Of a stretch of DNA of 64,000 nt, positions 38,672 to 51,689 are shown in pieces. Source of the stretch: Oxyruncus cristatus (Eukaryota; Chordata; Aves; Passeriformes; Cotingidae); assembly GCA_013399855.1 (NCBI GenBank), contig VXAY01003150.1:1881821-1945820 (forward strand), written 5' to 3'. Each line of letters opens with the position of its first letter. Positions within the stretch are counted from its first letter, which is position 1. Below the pieces are notes generated by a model, which was not told the origin of the DNA, made no database searches, and was given only the letters and a program-made list of their open reading frames with translations. The position numbers were made by a program, and so were the translations under genes.

Positions 38672-41600
38672 GTCAGTGTGTCATACAGGTGGGGTAGAGG
38701 GTTGCCCAGTAATCAGGTCATTGTTGAACCATATACAGGAAAGATGATAAAAACTGAATTCTATTGCATAGTCCTGCTATTGCCCACTGGAAAAGCCATT
38801 TTTGCACAGAATCACAGCAGTGATAATGAGGCCAGACTCTTCAATCTTCCAATTATATTAAAAAGTGTAGGAAGCTTTACTGTGCTATTTTAACCATGGA
38901 AAGAACGTGACAAATGTAACCATTACAAGTCACCACTGTTAATTACAGATTCAAGAGCCACATGAATTAGGCTCTGGTGGCCTCTGCTGACACAGGTCAG
39001 TTCTAGTGCACCTGACTATTTGAGTTGGGCTGTGAGGACTCTGCTGGGGATGAAGTTTAGGGCTTCCCTGGTTTTCAGTGCAGCCCTTCATGCCCGAGAT
39101 GACACTCAAAGACAAATAGGTCCAGGCAAGTAGCAGATTAACATAGTAGGTTTTGAGATATTGCATCTGTTCCAGTGTGACTTTGTGATCCAGCCTTGTT
39201 TCGAATTTTCTTTTCTTACTTTTCGTGGTCTTTGAAGCCTAAATAAAAGTTACAGATAAGCCAGGGTATCATGTGTGCACATTGGGAAGAAGTTTGCAGC
39301 CTGACTCAACAGGATACAAAATCTATCATTCAGGACTAGCTGTACACAGTGATATATTGCTATTTCTTTTATCATACGTTGAAAACCACCATTTCAGTCC
39401 CTCATGTAAATGTATTTTGATCCTCATTTATCACACAGCAGCAATGCCCTCCTCTGCTAAACTAAACTGCCTAATGTGCAGTGGGTATCAGCTTTCCCCT
39501 CAGCATACTAAACAACTAAGTGAGCATACCCTCAAAGAGCTGATCACAGCAAGGATGAAGGGTTGACCTCTGACGTTATCAAGATAAGGCTGGTTTACAT
39601 TACAATACCTTTACCACTCCAAGATCCCATTTTTAAGGACAAGACCCAGAACAAAAGAGATTAACTGGAAAAGAAATGATAGGATTTTGATTAACAGAAC
39701 AAAATTTATCTGATTTTAAAGCAGATGTAATTCCAAAGATTTCAGGACAGAGGTCTAAGTCTTATGTCAGTTTTTCTGTGTAAATAAAAGTAATACTGCA
39801 ATTTCAATAGTCAATATAGAACATACTGAAATCATTTCCATTAGCACAGTACTAAGCAGCTATCAATGCATTTTTTCAATAAACATCTCTTTCATGTTCA
39901 GCCTTTCCATCTTAGAGGCATTGAGATAATTTTCTTCAATAAAACAATTTCATTTAAAGGATTTTATCCACATTTCACAGTCTGTTCATGACCTACTTCT
40001 TTGTATTTGAACTAAAACTAATCATATTTCCCATGCATGTTACAGAATAATAAGATCAGGGACAGCATATTGGAGAGAATGGAAAAATCCCACAGAAGAT
40101 GCTTCCACACTGCTTCAAACAACCATGAAACAGCTCCATCCACAAGTCTGAAGCACTAAGTTTCTGCTTTGTTGGCATTAATAGGTTGAGTTTTGAAAAT
40201 CTGCATAGGTTAATTAACACAGAACCATGCCTGAGCAAAGCCCAGCAGCCATAGGAGAGTGGAAAATGCTTTATAAATATCATTCCTTATAATCACAATG
40301 AAGGCAGCAGAGCCTTGTCAGCGTGGTGCAGTCCTGCACCAGCTCTCCTTCCACCCGGCTTTTCATCCCTGGCTCTGTCAATCCCCAGTAGCACCAGCCC
40401 CAGCTCTGCCCCCACTTCACCAACATATGCCCAAGGAGTTTATCATGATATCATTTAGGTAATTTTCTGTGAGACCTAGGCCAGATTTTTAATCGAACTT
40501 GAAAACAACGATATTGATGTATTTCAGGAAGTCTCACTGGTCAATTCCTAATCAATTCTACAGGTCTAAAACAAAAAATCTGCAGCTTTTGACATTCTTC
40601 CATTTGCCAAAGGGCTTTGTGGTTAGGAAAATTAGTCCTGGGGTTGCAGCCTATTAAACAAATAGACAATTTGAGACTAAAATCTTGCAAGGCAATGAAA
40701 CAGCATTTTTCTGTAGGGTATACTGAAACAGCAGTTCCACTGTTAAAAATTTAAGTAAAATAAATTATGCAAGTTTGCCAGAAAAAGTAGAAAATGTACG
40801 AGAAATGTAGTTCACAACACATGGGGTTTTTTTTTCAAAAATAATACCAGTGAGCAAGTCCAACTGAGGACTTCAGTTTCAGAAGTATCAATATACAGCA
40901 CAGAGGTATAAATGCCACTGAAGATCTGTCACTCTCAGAACCTTCTGGTATCTCCTTATTATCTAATAAATAAAACAAAATAGTGGCTTTTTTTAAGCAT
41001 GCCTTTGTTTCTTTCAAGGAGACACAATAGCAATCATGACATTTTAGATACAGCCTTTGTCAAGTTGATCAGACAAAACATCCACTTTGTTGGTGATCAG
41101 GATCATACCTGGTTTTCACTGATGATCTCAAAGGCTGATGATTTGTATGTGTTAAACCCCTACTGAAAAGCTCCCCAAACTTCACTCCTTTTACCATCTC
41201 TAAAATGAACTTTCAGACATTTAATCACCATTGCCCACATTTTCAGAGCCGAAATGCAAGGATTGTAATTCTCTAAAACTTTTCGCTCCTGACAAGTCAC
41301 ACAAGTCAGGCCTTTTATAGCCCAGTGGTGATACAAAGTGCTGTGCATTACCACAGTGGACCAAGTGATTTATTCACACCCCAGGCTCTCTCTTTCTGCC
41401 CTGTATCCAGCCACAACAGAATTTATACTTGACTGCAAATCATAGTGGCCTATGACCAAAACCCAAGGGCAAACCTGCCACTTTTATGGATACATAAATG
41501 ATTAATAACTGGAAAAGGAAAGAAATGCATGTATTATTTGCTATATTAAATCATCTTTCTAAAGTGTGTTGTATTTCAGGTTGCAACAAGTGAAACCACA

Positions 41601-42508
41601 GAGGAACAAAAAAAAAATCTTAGCCCATTATTTCTGCAAATGCAACAGAGAATGAGAGCTTACAGATCAGCAAATTCCACATCAGCACTCATGTTCCAAT
41701 TTTCTCTGTGGCAAAAACCCAAATCCTTCACTCTCCTTCATATAAACCTTCTCCCTAGCCTTCTCCGAAGAAAAAGTTTAACAGCAAAACAACAACTGGT
41801 TTAACAAGAAATCAAGCATTTAATGAGGTAAAACAATGATTGCCTTGAATTGGATAAGTCACCTTTTGGCAAAGGAAAAAAATACAATGTTCCCCATCTC
41901 AATATCATTTTAACCACTATATGAGCCTGAATTTGCCAGGAAAAGTAAACTGATATGCTGTATCTAAGGCACAAGCAGCAGCACTTGCCATTTCAAAATG
42001 GTACAGATGAGTCAACTACACTGCTGGAAGGACTTACACCTAGAGAAAGGGTTCATCATCTCACTGCACATCATTTCTTAGCAGATTGTACTGTATCAGC
42101 ATAAAATAGCATATTCAAATAACTTTAAAAATTCATAGTGTTCACAATTGTTTGTAAATTATTTCCTTGTTTGTTACAGTAATAACATGCAGAAAGTTCA
42201 AACAGAACAACACAGAGCTACATTAATAGGTTTTTACTCTGTGATGTGATACAAAGATGCCTACAAAGCCATACTACACTTTATACTCAAAGCTTGAGCT
42301 TTTGATCCAAACTGCCAAGTTCAAATGTTGCAGAACCACATACTTTCCATGAAAACATGATTGCTCTGAAAATAGGAACAGCTTTGATTTTTAATCAGTT
42401 CTGTTTGGATGATAACTTACAACAGTCTTTGCCACCGCTGCAGCTGATAACGCGGCACTTGCTGAGACACCTCATTACAGTTTTCTCCCAACTCAGCACA
42501 GGCTTCCT

Positions 42509-42991
42509 TTGGCAATAGATTGTACAGCTCACACCCTACTGCTCCCAGGCAGGGAGGGGAGGAGCAGGATTCACAAAGAACAGAAGATGCACGAGCTGTC
42601 GCTCCACTGCTCAGTGCAGGAACACCGTATTAATCAAAATATCAGCAACAGGGCAAAACATCAGATGGTAACTGCAAAGTTTCCAGAGTGTGTTACCTGT
42701 GTGCAGGGGGGTACTGCAGTGTTATACTCGGGCACACAGCTCAGAGAAGACGGGTATACAGTTCTACACCAAGACAGATTAAAAAAAGAAGGAGATGGAT
42801 ACACATGCAGAATAGTGGATTGGTACTTACCAGTCCTTTCTTCTGCACCACCCCCAGCCATTCTACTCCGGGAAAAAAAGGAATTGGATTTGATCACAGT
42901 GTGTGCCCTCACCAATCAAGTAGTGAGACATAAAGGTTGTCAAATACCTTTGATTCCTGAAAGAGCGTCGCCACCTCTCCATATAAATTAA
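42509..42991 (+). other. Longest complex open frame, no recognised product
   Basis: An ATG-to-stop frame of 160 codons ends about 270 bp before the CR1 copy. The predicted product is hydrophilic, with no signal peptide, membrane segment, domain or motif I recognise. No promoter, convincing splice pair or polyadenylation context is seen, and the minus strand is also open for 84 codons (42661-42915). It is most likely a chance frame in intron sequence. Confidence 0.15.
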
Positions 42992-43258
42992 CCTCATTCC
43001 CAACTGTAATCCCAAACCAGTAAATGCAGAAAAAAATTGAGTAATGCGGCACAGGAGGAAACAGGTAGAACAAATGCAGATATACATCACTAATAACCTA
43101 TTCTCCATCACCTCTAATTTTTATATCATCCCTGAAGGGAAGATGGTAAGAAGGAAAAACAAGGGCGGGAATTCCTCCCCAGGCAACATAACTTCAGGAG
43201 CCTTTTGCCCCAAGACAGCTCAGTGGATGGGATGTATCCCACTCCTCATCAAATGGTG

Positions 43259-43538
43259 CCTCCCAGGCAACCAGCAGTAGGACAAGACAGCAGAGTCTTC
43301 AACTGTGCCAGGGGAGGTTTAAGGTGGACATTAGGAAGAAAGGCTTTAACAGAAAGAGTGATCAGACATTGGAATGGGCTGCCCAGCAAGATGGTGGAGT
43401 CACCATCCCCAGAGGTACTTAAGAGACTGGATGTGGCCCTTGGTGCCATGGTCGAGTCGGCAAGGTGGTGTCAGGTCAAAGGTTGGACTTGATGATCTCA
43501 GATGTCTTTTCCAATCTGGCTGATTCTGTGATTCTATG
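43259..43538 (+). repeat. CR1 LINE 3' end, 5'-truncated, with terminal octamer repeat
   Basis: About 280 bp match the 3' end of avian CR1. The order is CCTCCCAGGCAACCAGCAG, GCCAGGGGAGGTTTAAGGTG, GACATTAGGAAGAAAGGC, GGAATGGGCTGCCCAG, a GTGGAGTCACCATCCCC segment, GGTTGGACTTGATGATCTCA and CTTTTCCAATCTGGC. It ends in two copies of the octamer ATTCTRTG. CR1 elements prime reverse transcription at this tail and are usually severely 5'-truncated, as here. The bases just upstream (before about 43259) are not CR1-like. Reading frames across this block are by-products of the repeat. Confidence 0.95.
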
Positions 43539-46500
43539 AGGGATATTTGCCTTTGTAGAGCCCTGAAACCATCCAGGAAAAGTCGGCCACTCTAAGATTC
43601 TGACTCCTCTAAAGTTTTGTCTAGTAATGCCCATCACGTCAGAAACACTGTGCAAAGCTGTTATCACTTCTTCAGCGATTGGCAGGCCTTTTCTCCTGAG
43701 CATGTCACACCACCACAGCAGCTCCACCTGAAGCTGTGTCCTCTGCGAGCACAGCCCTCCTTCAGAAGCATCTTCCTGTTTCTCAAGAGTAGGTTTTTTT
43801 AGTTAATCCTACTGACTGCAGAGAGACAAGGCCACACTCACCTCTTGCAGCCATGGCTTCCCAAGGCAGTAATAATCCCCCAAAAAGAGATGGGTTGGAT
43901 TTCAAAGGACTGAAGTTTCAAAGCACCAGCCTAAGTCTGCCAAATTCAGTCTCAGATGGAACACAACCAATCTGAGTCAAATTAGGGAGTTAAACTGAAA
44001 ATCCACCCTCCCTGCCCCCAAGGAGTTTTCATGTCTTGCTCTGCTGTGGAATGGGTCACTTAGGTCTTATTAACTTGAAATTGCCTGGGTTTTATTTCAG
44101 ACACTGATATTTACAGGTCATCAACACATGTTTAGAGTTTAGTGTTTACTTAAAATACACAGATTTTAGTTTTTCAAAGTCTTGGTTACTCAAGTTTTTT
44201 CTCCTGTTCTCTTTTTGCGTTTTTAACTTCTGAGGAATCCAAATACATGCTTCCAAATCTCTAATCCTGTACAATTCAAATGATGCAGAGTGTGCCACTC
44301 ATAACATTAGTCTGTGATCTGCAAAGAAGGTTTGGCTCAGAAATTAAAAAAAAAGAAAAAAAAAGAGGCAACGTGTACAATGATTACTTCATTCAAAGAT
44401 GGGGTATGCAGAAATGAAAGTTACCATAAGATCAGAGAACCTTTTATATTGATTAGAGTTTAAAAGGATAACGAGAATAAAGAATCCTGTGCAGAGTTAT
44501 TAGTACAGGGTAATCACCTCTAATGAGTTATCGTTAGAAAAGGCATTCTAACGTCTTGAGGGATCTCAAGGATATAATTCCAGGAACAGAAGGAAGGAGG
44601 TATGATTTATGGAATTTGGGTATTGACAGGAAGAGGAAAGTTCACCAATTTCAATACCAGATTGCTGTTTATGGAACAATTAGTCCATTTCCATTTCTTT
44701 TTTTTCACCTCCAATATTTCTGAAATTGCTTTAGGACAGTTATTCTCACGAATCTCCAGCGAACAGAAACACGTGCCTTCACAAGTTCTATCATTAATTA
44801 GCTTTTACGTGGGCATTACGATTTCAGCACATCACGCAATTGCTGCTGACTGTGCAAACCAGATCAATGTTGCCTTAAGGTGAAAATAAGTGATCAGTTC
44901 CAAAATCTGCACTGAGGTGCAATGCAAAGCAAGCAGCTTTTATGCTGTGTCCTTTTGAGCGTGCGATGCCCTGGGAGGTTCGTGTGTCAAAACACACTCG
45001 GGTTAATTAAAACCAAGGTCAAATTAACAGTGCTTCTAGTTTATTTTATAAGTAGGTATTACATCGAATTTCCTAATATCAGCAAATCTTGTATCCAAAC
45101 TTGAACTGCAAAATTAATTCTAAACTTCAGTTCATTTAATAAGGGCCATGGAGAGGTTAATATCTATCTAAAGGAATAAGAAAGTAATAGTGGGGTCTAC
45201 ACTTTCTCCTGAACCTCTTATACTGTGCTCCAAGGTTCCTTGGTGTCCTTTGTGGCAAAAATTGCAGATAATTAACAGGAAAAACCCATTTACAGAAGAC
45301 CATGTGTATAGACCAGAAGTAAAATATTTACAGGTTTTCTCCTTTTATCAGTATTCTTGTAATAATTAAAAGTAGGAGGAAAGGAGGGGGTGCTCCAAAA
45401 GTATAATGCAATGGAATGACTGGTTTCTTTTCTTGCCAGGAATGCTTCAGAGTCTGGTGTAAGCCTGGCTTTATTTTTTATTGTGAGAATAAGAACCTGC
45501 AACATAATTGAAGGTGTGCAAAGCTCTTAAATGGTCAGATTGCTGAGGGCATTGTGCCAGCTCTGTTATGTAGGAGAAAATCACACTCATTTGGAAATAG
45601 TGTTGAATACACCAGAGAATTAATGACCTTCAGAATTCAGGGAAAAGATCTGTTCCTGAACAGGTTTTACTTAATTTAGGGTACCTTCCACATTCTACAG
45701 ACACATCAATTAACATCTCAGGTTTGCTACAGATATGTCCCAAGACATCAGTTTGGTCAGACGTCTAGCTGTGTGGGCACTTGATGGGATTAGGTACAGT
45801 TTTGAAAGCTTGATCCAGGCAGTATTTGCACAGGACATTGGACTTTTCTTACATTAGACATCTCCAGTCAAAATCTCTGGAGTGGTTGCAATGACGTAGA
45901 TTTGAGTGAAACAAGCTTGAAGTTTTCTGAGGTCTTTGAATATAGAAGAGACCTTAAAATTACCTGCTTTCAAATTACAGACTCAATGAGGGAAAGAAAA
46001 GGATAATGGCCTCTGCTGCTTTTTTAACTGAGGCTTGGTTTATTAGCATTAATGAATGATATTTAACCCAGGTATCCACAGAAAGATAAAACCAGTATAT
46101 TTTTCTCAAAAAGGATTCCCTTTAGTAACCTGTGTTGGAAAGGGCTTCTGATCTTGAACTTAAAATCTGTAAGTATAAAAATAATGATCCTTCAAGGTCT
46201 AAAAACCAATTCATTACATTTGCCTTAAGGAAATGCTCACGATACACTGAAGACTCGCAGTGCAAAACAACCCTCTAGAGCTGCATTCATGCAATTCATG
46301 GGAGGTCACAGTGCTCATGTTTTCAGGGACTCTTGAACATACTCTCACTTCCTTCATCACTTAACCATTATCAAAGGCTGCTGTAGAAGGAGGGTCACGT
46401 TCTGCTGCATTCCCTTCCAGGGGTGATGGCTGCCCCACACTCCCACAGCGATTGGGTAATTGATCAGTTTTCCAATCTGGAATATTTGTGACTGATAGAT

Positions 46501-46570
46501 TTCTACACTCAAATCCTTCTCAACCACATTCCTTCCTTTCTCAAAGGTTAGTTTATAGCTTGATGCCTCT

Positions 46571-46700
46571 TTGGTTTTGTTTTGGGGTTTTTTTTTGGCA
46601 GGTTGTTTGTTTTTTAATCCCTTCTAAAATCCTAAACAAAACAAGCATTTAAAAAAAACAAAAGCAACAAACCCAACACCAAAACAAAACCCAAAACACC
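46571..46700. repeat. Imperfect inverted repeat of TTTG-rich and CAAA-rich arms
   Basis: A T/G-rich arm (46571-46617) and an A/C-rich arm (about 46649-46700) are imperfect reverse complements around a ~31-base spacer. The core GGTTTTGTTTTGG (46573-46585) pairs perfectly with CCAAAACAAAACC (46679-46691). RNA from either strand could fold back here. Confidence 0.75.
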
Positions 46701-49700
46701 ATCACTTGCTCTCCACCAATCACATGAACTCTTCTGTACCTAAGTTCTCCCTCCCACCCCAAAGCTGATGTCTTGGTTCTAAGGTGCTAGTCTTGTTTTC
46801 ACGTTCTTTACAAAAGCAGGTATTTTTGTCATCATTCAGTACAATTTAACTCCCCTAAATTCATGGTCCATGGCAGACATGTCATATAAATGTTCTGCCA
46901 ATTTGTTTTTCAATTTGAAATTCATCATTCCCAAAGTCACGCCAAAGCCCTCACTTAATTAAAGCCTCTTCACTCACTTCAATTACACCAGCACTGATCC
47001 TGTTTCTTCCCACACAATTCTACCATAATCTGGTTACTTCACACTGCAGCCATCATGTTTCTCTTTTAACTACTTAATCCCACAGAAAACTTTGAATATT
47101 TATAACATGCAGACTGAGCAGTTATCCAAGTGTTGGAAAAGGAGTAGAAGAAAAGCACAATATGCCTGTTGTTCTGAGCAGATGCAGAAAAGCTCAGGGC
47201 CTTATTGTCACAACACTGCCATGTTGAGCACTCTGTGCTTCCAAAGGATAAAAACATGGGATCACTTCAGTGGCCATCCTACACTTCCAGTTTACAAGCA
47301 TGGAAATGCCTACCCCAGCACCTGGGACAGGCTGTTCTGCCTCAGACTAATGCAAGCCCTTAAAATAAACCAATTTGGTCCACTCCTTGCTTTTCTCCCT
47401 CTTCCCACTCCATCTCCATGACATGCCATATTACAGCATGAAATTCCAGGTCCCAACTACATTTACTACCCTCTCAGCAACAAAGATTCTTTTCTTAACA
47501 GCGTATTTCCAGTGCTGTCCCAGTTTCAGTTTGAATGCTTCAGGTGATAACACTTCCACCTGAGAAACCCCTCAGCAGCACCAAAAGCATCTGTTTACAA
47601 CGTTTTTTTTTTCCCTTGGTGTTTTTCTCAATGATACTTCTTGACTACCCGCCTCACTGCTGAACACGTAACACAACTGAGTTCTTTATCTATGCTTACA
47701 TACAAGTAATTCATTGACAAATACATTAATGATCTGCTTTCCATAGTTCCTACTCAATCTTTCCTTTGAGTCTTCAAAATTTACCCCTTTTTCTCCTCAG
47801 TTTTCTGTAAACATTTATTTTGTTTTCCTATGAATCTGAAAGGGAATGCAGCATTCCCTGTGTGCAATCACAACTGCCTATAACCTCACCTCTAAACTAA
47901 ACTTGTGGTGCGTTGCACCTACTGGTTCCTCCAATATTTCTCTTAGAAATCCCCACCTTTTCCTTTCCTCTGTTTTACCTAGTCACACAAGTATCCTTGA
48001 AGTTATTCTCATCCAATAATCACCACTCACCCCCAAAATATTCCATAGATCTATTTGGCATCATCTTTTTCCAGGTGGCCAGTACTTTCGATTTCTACCT
48101 TTACAACACATATAAAGCTTCTGGTTTAAATTCACTGAGAGATTTGTACTGTGATATACATCCCCTCTTCCAGATGCTTAATAAAGTGAGAAATTACCTC
48201 ACAAAACATCATGAAACTCCACTGAACTAACTCAATCTCTATGTGATCTTTCATCTGGTTTTCTGGTAAATGAAGCTGCCAAGTATTGGATCAGAATAAG
48301 GGCAAAAGCACCAGAGCCTCTAGAGACCCAAAGACCAAAGGCAGCAAAAAGATAAAGTTTGAGACTGGGAGTAGAGAATCAAACATAGATGCAAATATTG
48401 AGAGGTTCATCAAAAAAAGTGTAGAGATTGTTTATGAATTTCCAAATGTGGAAAAGAACAACGCAATAGAAAAAAAAAGATTTCAAAGTTATTTTTACTT
48501 ATGGTGTAACAACAAATAGGTTTTGCTGCTCTTTTATCCCGTATACAAAGAAGGTTTTTAAGTAGACTTCACAGCTTAAAATTGCTACTCCTTCTTCAGT
48601 GGATTTACTTTACATGTTTACAAGCTGCTGGTAAACCATACTCTCCCTCCATCAGAAGCAGAGAGAAACTGTTAGTAAAACAGAAGCCTCATTCTCAATT
48701 TGTGCAGCAATTAGAGCAATTATAAACAACTGTCACTCTCCAAAGAGTAAGTGATCACAGAGTAAAAGCTGTCAAGGTACACGGTGTCCTACTACACCCC
48801 GTGTGACCTGGGAAGAACTGTGGATGTGACCTTCACAGGTGGGTCGAGTGTTCTGATGGGTCACATTTATCTTTGCTTTCGTAAGGTAAACCCCAGAGCA
48901 AGCACAAGCACTGATGGGTGGCTGCTCCTGCACAGCCTCGTAAAGCAAGACAAGAGCAGCTGAGAGCAGGGGGCGAGAGCAGGCGTCACACCTGTGGGGC
49001 TGCTCCCTGTCCAACCTCAATCCCCTGCTTGGAGCTCAGCGCTGTGTTCAGCAACACCGCTCAGCAACATACCCCTTAAGCCAGGAAACAGGCATGAGCT
49101 AAAAATGATTTAGCATTAATTAATAAAAGCACAGCATAAAGCAGCCCTCAGAAGTCCTGCAAAAGCATCTACTTGTAGATTAAACTGACTGGGGTCACTG
49201 GGCACGTTAAAGCTACAAACCCTCAGTACTGCAGAGAGGAATCACAAGGCCAAGCCACATGTTTCATGAGCACAAAGTCATGGGGCACAAACCTCTCCGG
49301 GGCAGAGCCACAGAGCACTAATGCTGCTGGGCCACAGCAAACATGAGGAAACTCAATGAATGGACCAAACTCAAGAGTATTCCATATTTGCTACTGACAC
49401 GTAACCACTCACTAGTGACTAGGACGGTATCTGCAGATTTACATCCGCTGCCCTCTATGACACAGCCAAGTGGAACCCCAGAGCAGGATATTCTGACCTG
49501 GGCAGGGCTCTGAAACCTGCTCTTGTATTCTCTGTTGAAGGGCAAGGACCTGTAGAACCAGTAGATGAGTAACAAATACACTGCTTCCAGTCATTTATTT
49601 AAGTGAAATCACTTCTGCAAGATTTGCTAACAGATGTTCAAGCAACTGCCACGAAGGTCTTGTTGTTCAGTTTATCAGGATCTCACTTGGAAATTACAGA

Positions 49701-50104
49701 ATGCAGTAACCAAACGGTGCTTCAGAACAACAAAAATAGGTTTCTTAGCCAATTTGACCCATTTCCATTTTTAAAGCCTCCAATTTAGAGTCTGTAAAGA
49801 TGTACACCTTTCCAGTGCAGGTGAACAACTCTCACTGATTTGATGTGCAAAGCTAATGATGCAATTAACCCCTTACAGAATCATAAAGTCAATTCCAAAT
49901 TTAGGTTTTTAATTTAAAAGCTGAAGTACTCTGCAACACAAAAGAGATGAAGGGCATTTAACCAGGTTCAGCATTTATGTTAATTGTCAAACCAGAGACT
50001 GCATCTTCAAAGCTTCACTTTTCCTTTTTCTGGTATGATCTCATCTTTCTGCAGTTATATAGTTGAATATATTGACCTGAATTTCTAGAATGTAAAATAT
50101 GAAG

Positions 50105-50231
50105 TTGCCTGCAGTTGTAACAGTCTTGGGAAAAAAAAAAAAAAAAAGGGGTCANNNNNNNNNNNNNNNNNNNNNNNNNNNTTGCCCGCATTTTTAAAAA
50201 TTTTGGGAAAAAAAAAAAAAAAAAAGGTGTC
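50105..50231 (+). repeat. Near-identical flanks on both sides of the assembly gap (probable false duplication)
   Basis: Left copy: TTGCCTGCAGTTGTAACAG then TCTTGGG, 17 A and GGGGTCA. Right copy: TTGCCCGCATTTTTAAAAA then TTTTGGG, 18 A and GGTGTCA. The 26 bases before each poly(A) agree at 20 positions without any gap. Five of the six differences put T or A in the right copy, as expected from a poor-quality read end. The sequence probably occurs once in the genome. Confidence 0.8.
50155..50181. other. Assembly gap (27 N)
   Basis: A run of 27 undetermined bases lies between two poly(A)-containing segments that are near copies of one another (50105-50154 and 50182-50231). The length may be a placeholder rather than a measured distance. 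Any reading frame drawn across it is not real. Confidence 0.99.
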
Positions 50232-51672
50232 ATAATCAAACTGGTAATAAAGTGTGTTTGTACTGTGAAAATTTCAATTAAAAAAATATTCCAAAACAAA
50301 AGACATCTACTTCCTCAGCTGACAAGAGCCACCAAGAGTGACAAGGTATCATCTGCAACATGTATTAATAGTGGTAAAACAGTATTTTATGGAAAGTAAG
50401 AACACAAATTTTAAGAAAATAAAAATATTAAACTGGAAAGTTTGGTATTATTCTGTACTTATATGAAGCAGTCATATTTTCCCTTCATGCACCTCTCTTG
50501 GGATAGGCAAGAAACACTGTCCCTTCCCAAGAGTTCCTTCCTCAAAATTTAAATATACACTTAATTAACAAGGCAAATATACAGGATCACTTGGAATTTT
50601 GAATATTATCAGGGAGATGCTGCTCATTTTCATATTCCCAGTCCCACAGGCAAACTCACAAGCATTCCACCTGCTCAGGTAGCCTTAAAAGCAACACTTC
50701 CGTCAGTTAATTGCACACAATCCCAAACACCACATCTATGGTGTACCAAAGACCACAGCACTGGACCTCCCACAGTCCAGTCCCTTGTGCAGCAGCACCT
50801 GGTTTTTACCTGCACAGGAGGACAACGCTTATTAGTTGGAAATCATGAGATGTGCACGTATTGTTTGAGCATTGCTGAACTTTCTGGAAAGGGAAGTCCA
50901 CTTGTGTATGAGAACAAACACTGAGAGTTGACCCAAAACCCGCATTCCTTTTAAGAGAAATGGATTCACAGATAGCAGAAAGGGTCCCACCAGCTCAGGT
51001 CTCATCAGCTGCCTCAGGCTGCTTTCCTTAAGTCAAACATGCCATGCAGCCTAACGTGGCTCTGCTTCTGAATGTCATCTTTTCGGAATGACCAGTCTTT
51101 GAGGTTTCTAAGTCAACCAAGTACTTTTTGCAGCCACTTGTCCTTCGCTGCTGTCAGCAATTTGAAACAGCCCAAGGAACAGAGGCGGGGGGAGGATTCC
51201 AGTTCACAGGGGCATCCTGGGCTACACAGGGAAAGCACAGAGTTGTGAAAGCTTCATCTCCTTTAAGGGGTAACATGGAACATACCTCCAGGATATTAAG
51301 ATGAAAGCCATGTTACTGACAGGCTGGTTTTATTGTAGGTCTCCCACAATCTCAGGGAGATTAAGAGGTTGTCAGAAAGATATCATGGAGTTGTTTTCTT
51401 CGATAAAGATTTGACTGTTGGGATCAGTTCAGAAAGAAGACAATTTTGTTCAATATCAATTTAGTCTCAGTCTGGCAATCTCTTTAGTCTCTTAAGCACC
51501 AAGGTAAGCTGCTTAGTTCATCTTTGCAAGGAGTCAAGCAAATACTCTTTGATAATACACTAATTACAAAGTTTTTAGCACAATAAAGAATCTGTGAGGT
51601 TATGCAGCCCTAAAAAGTTGGCTATTTTCCCACAATAAGTAGATAATGATTACATTTGTGCTGAGTTCAACC

Positions 51673-51689
51673 AAAAAAAAAAAAAAAAA
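51673..51689 (+). repeat. Poly(A) tract (17)
   Basis: Seventeen A followed by GCAAAGCCCCCC. No element body is recognised. Confidence 0.9.

Noticed and set aside
50015..50299. Minus-strand frame running through the N gap
   Set aside because: It depends on undetermined bases and on the probable false duplication.
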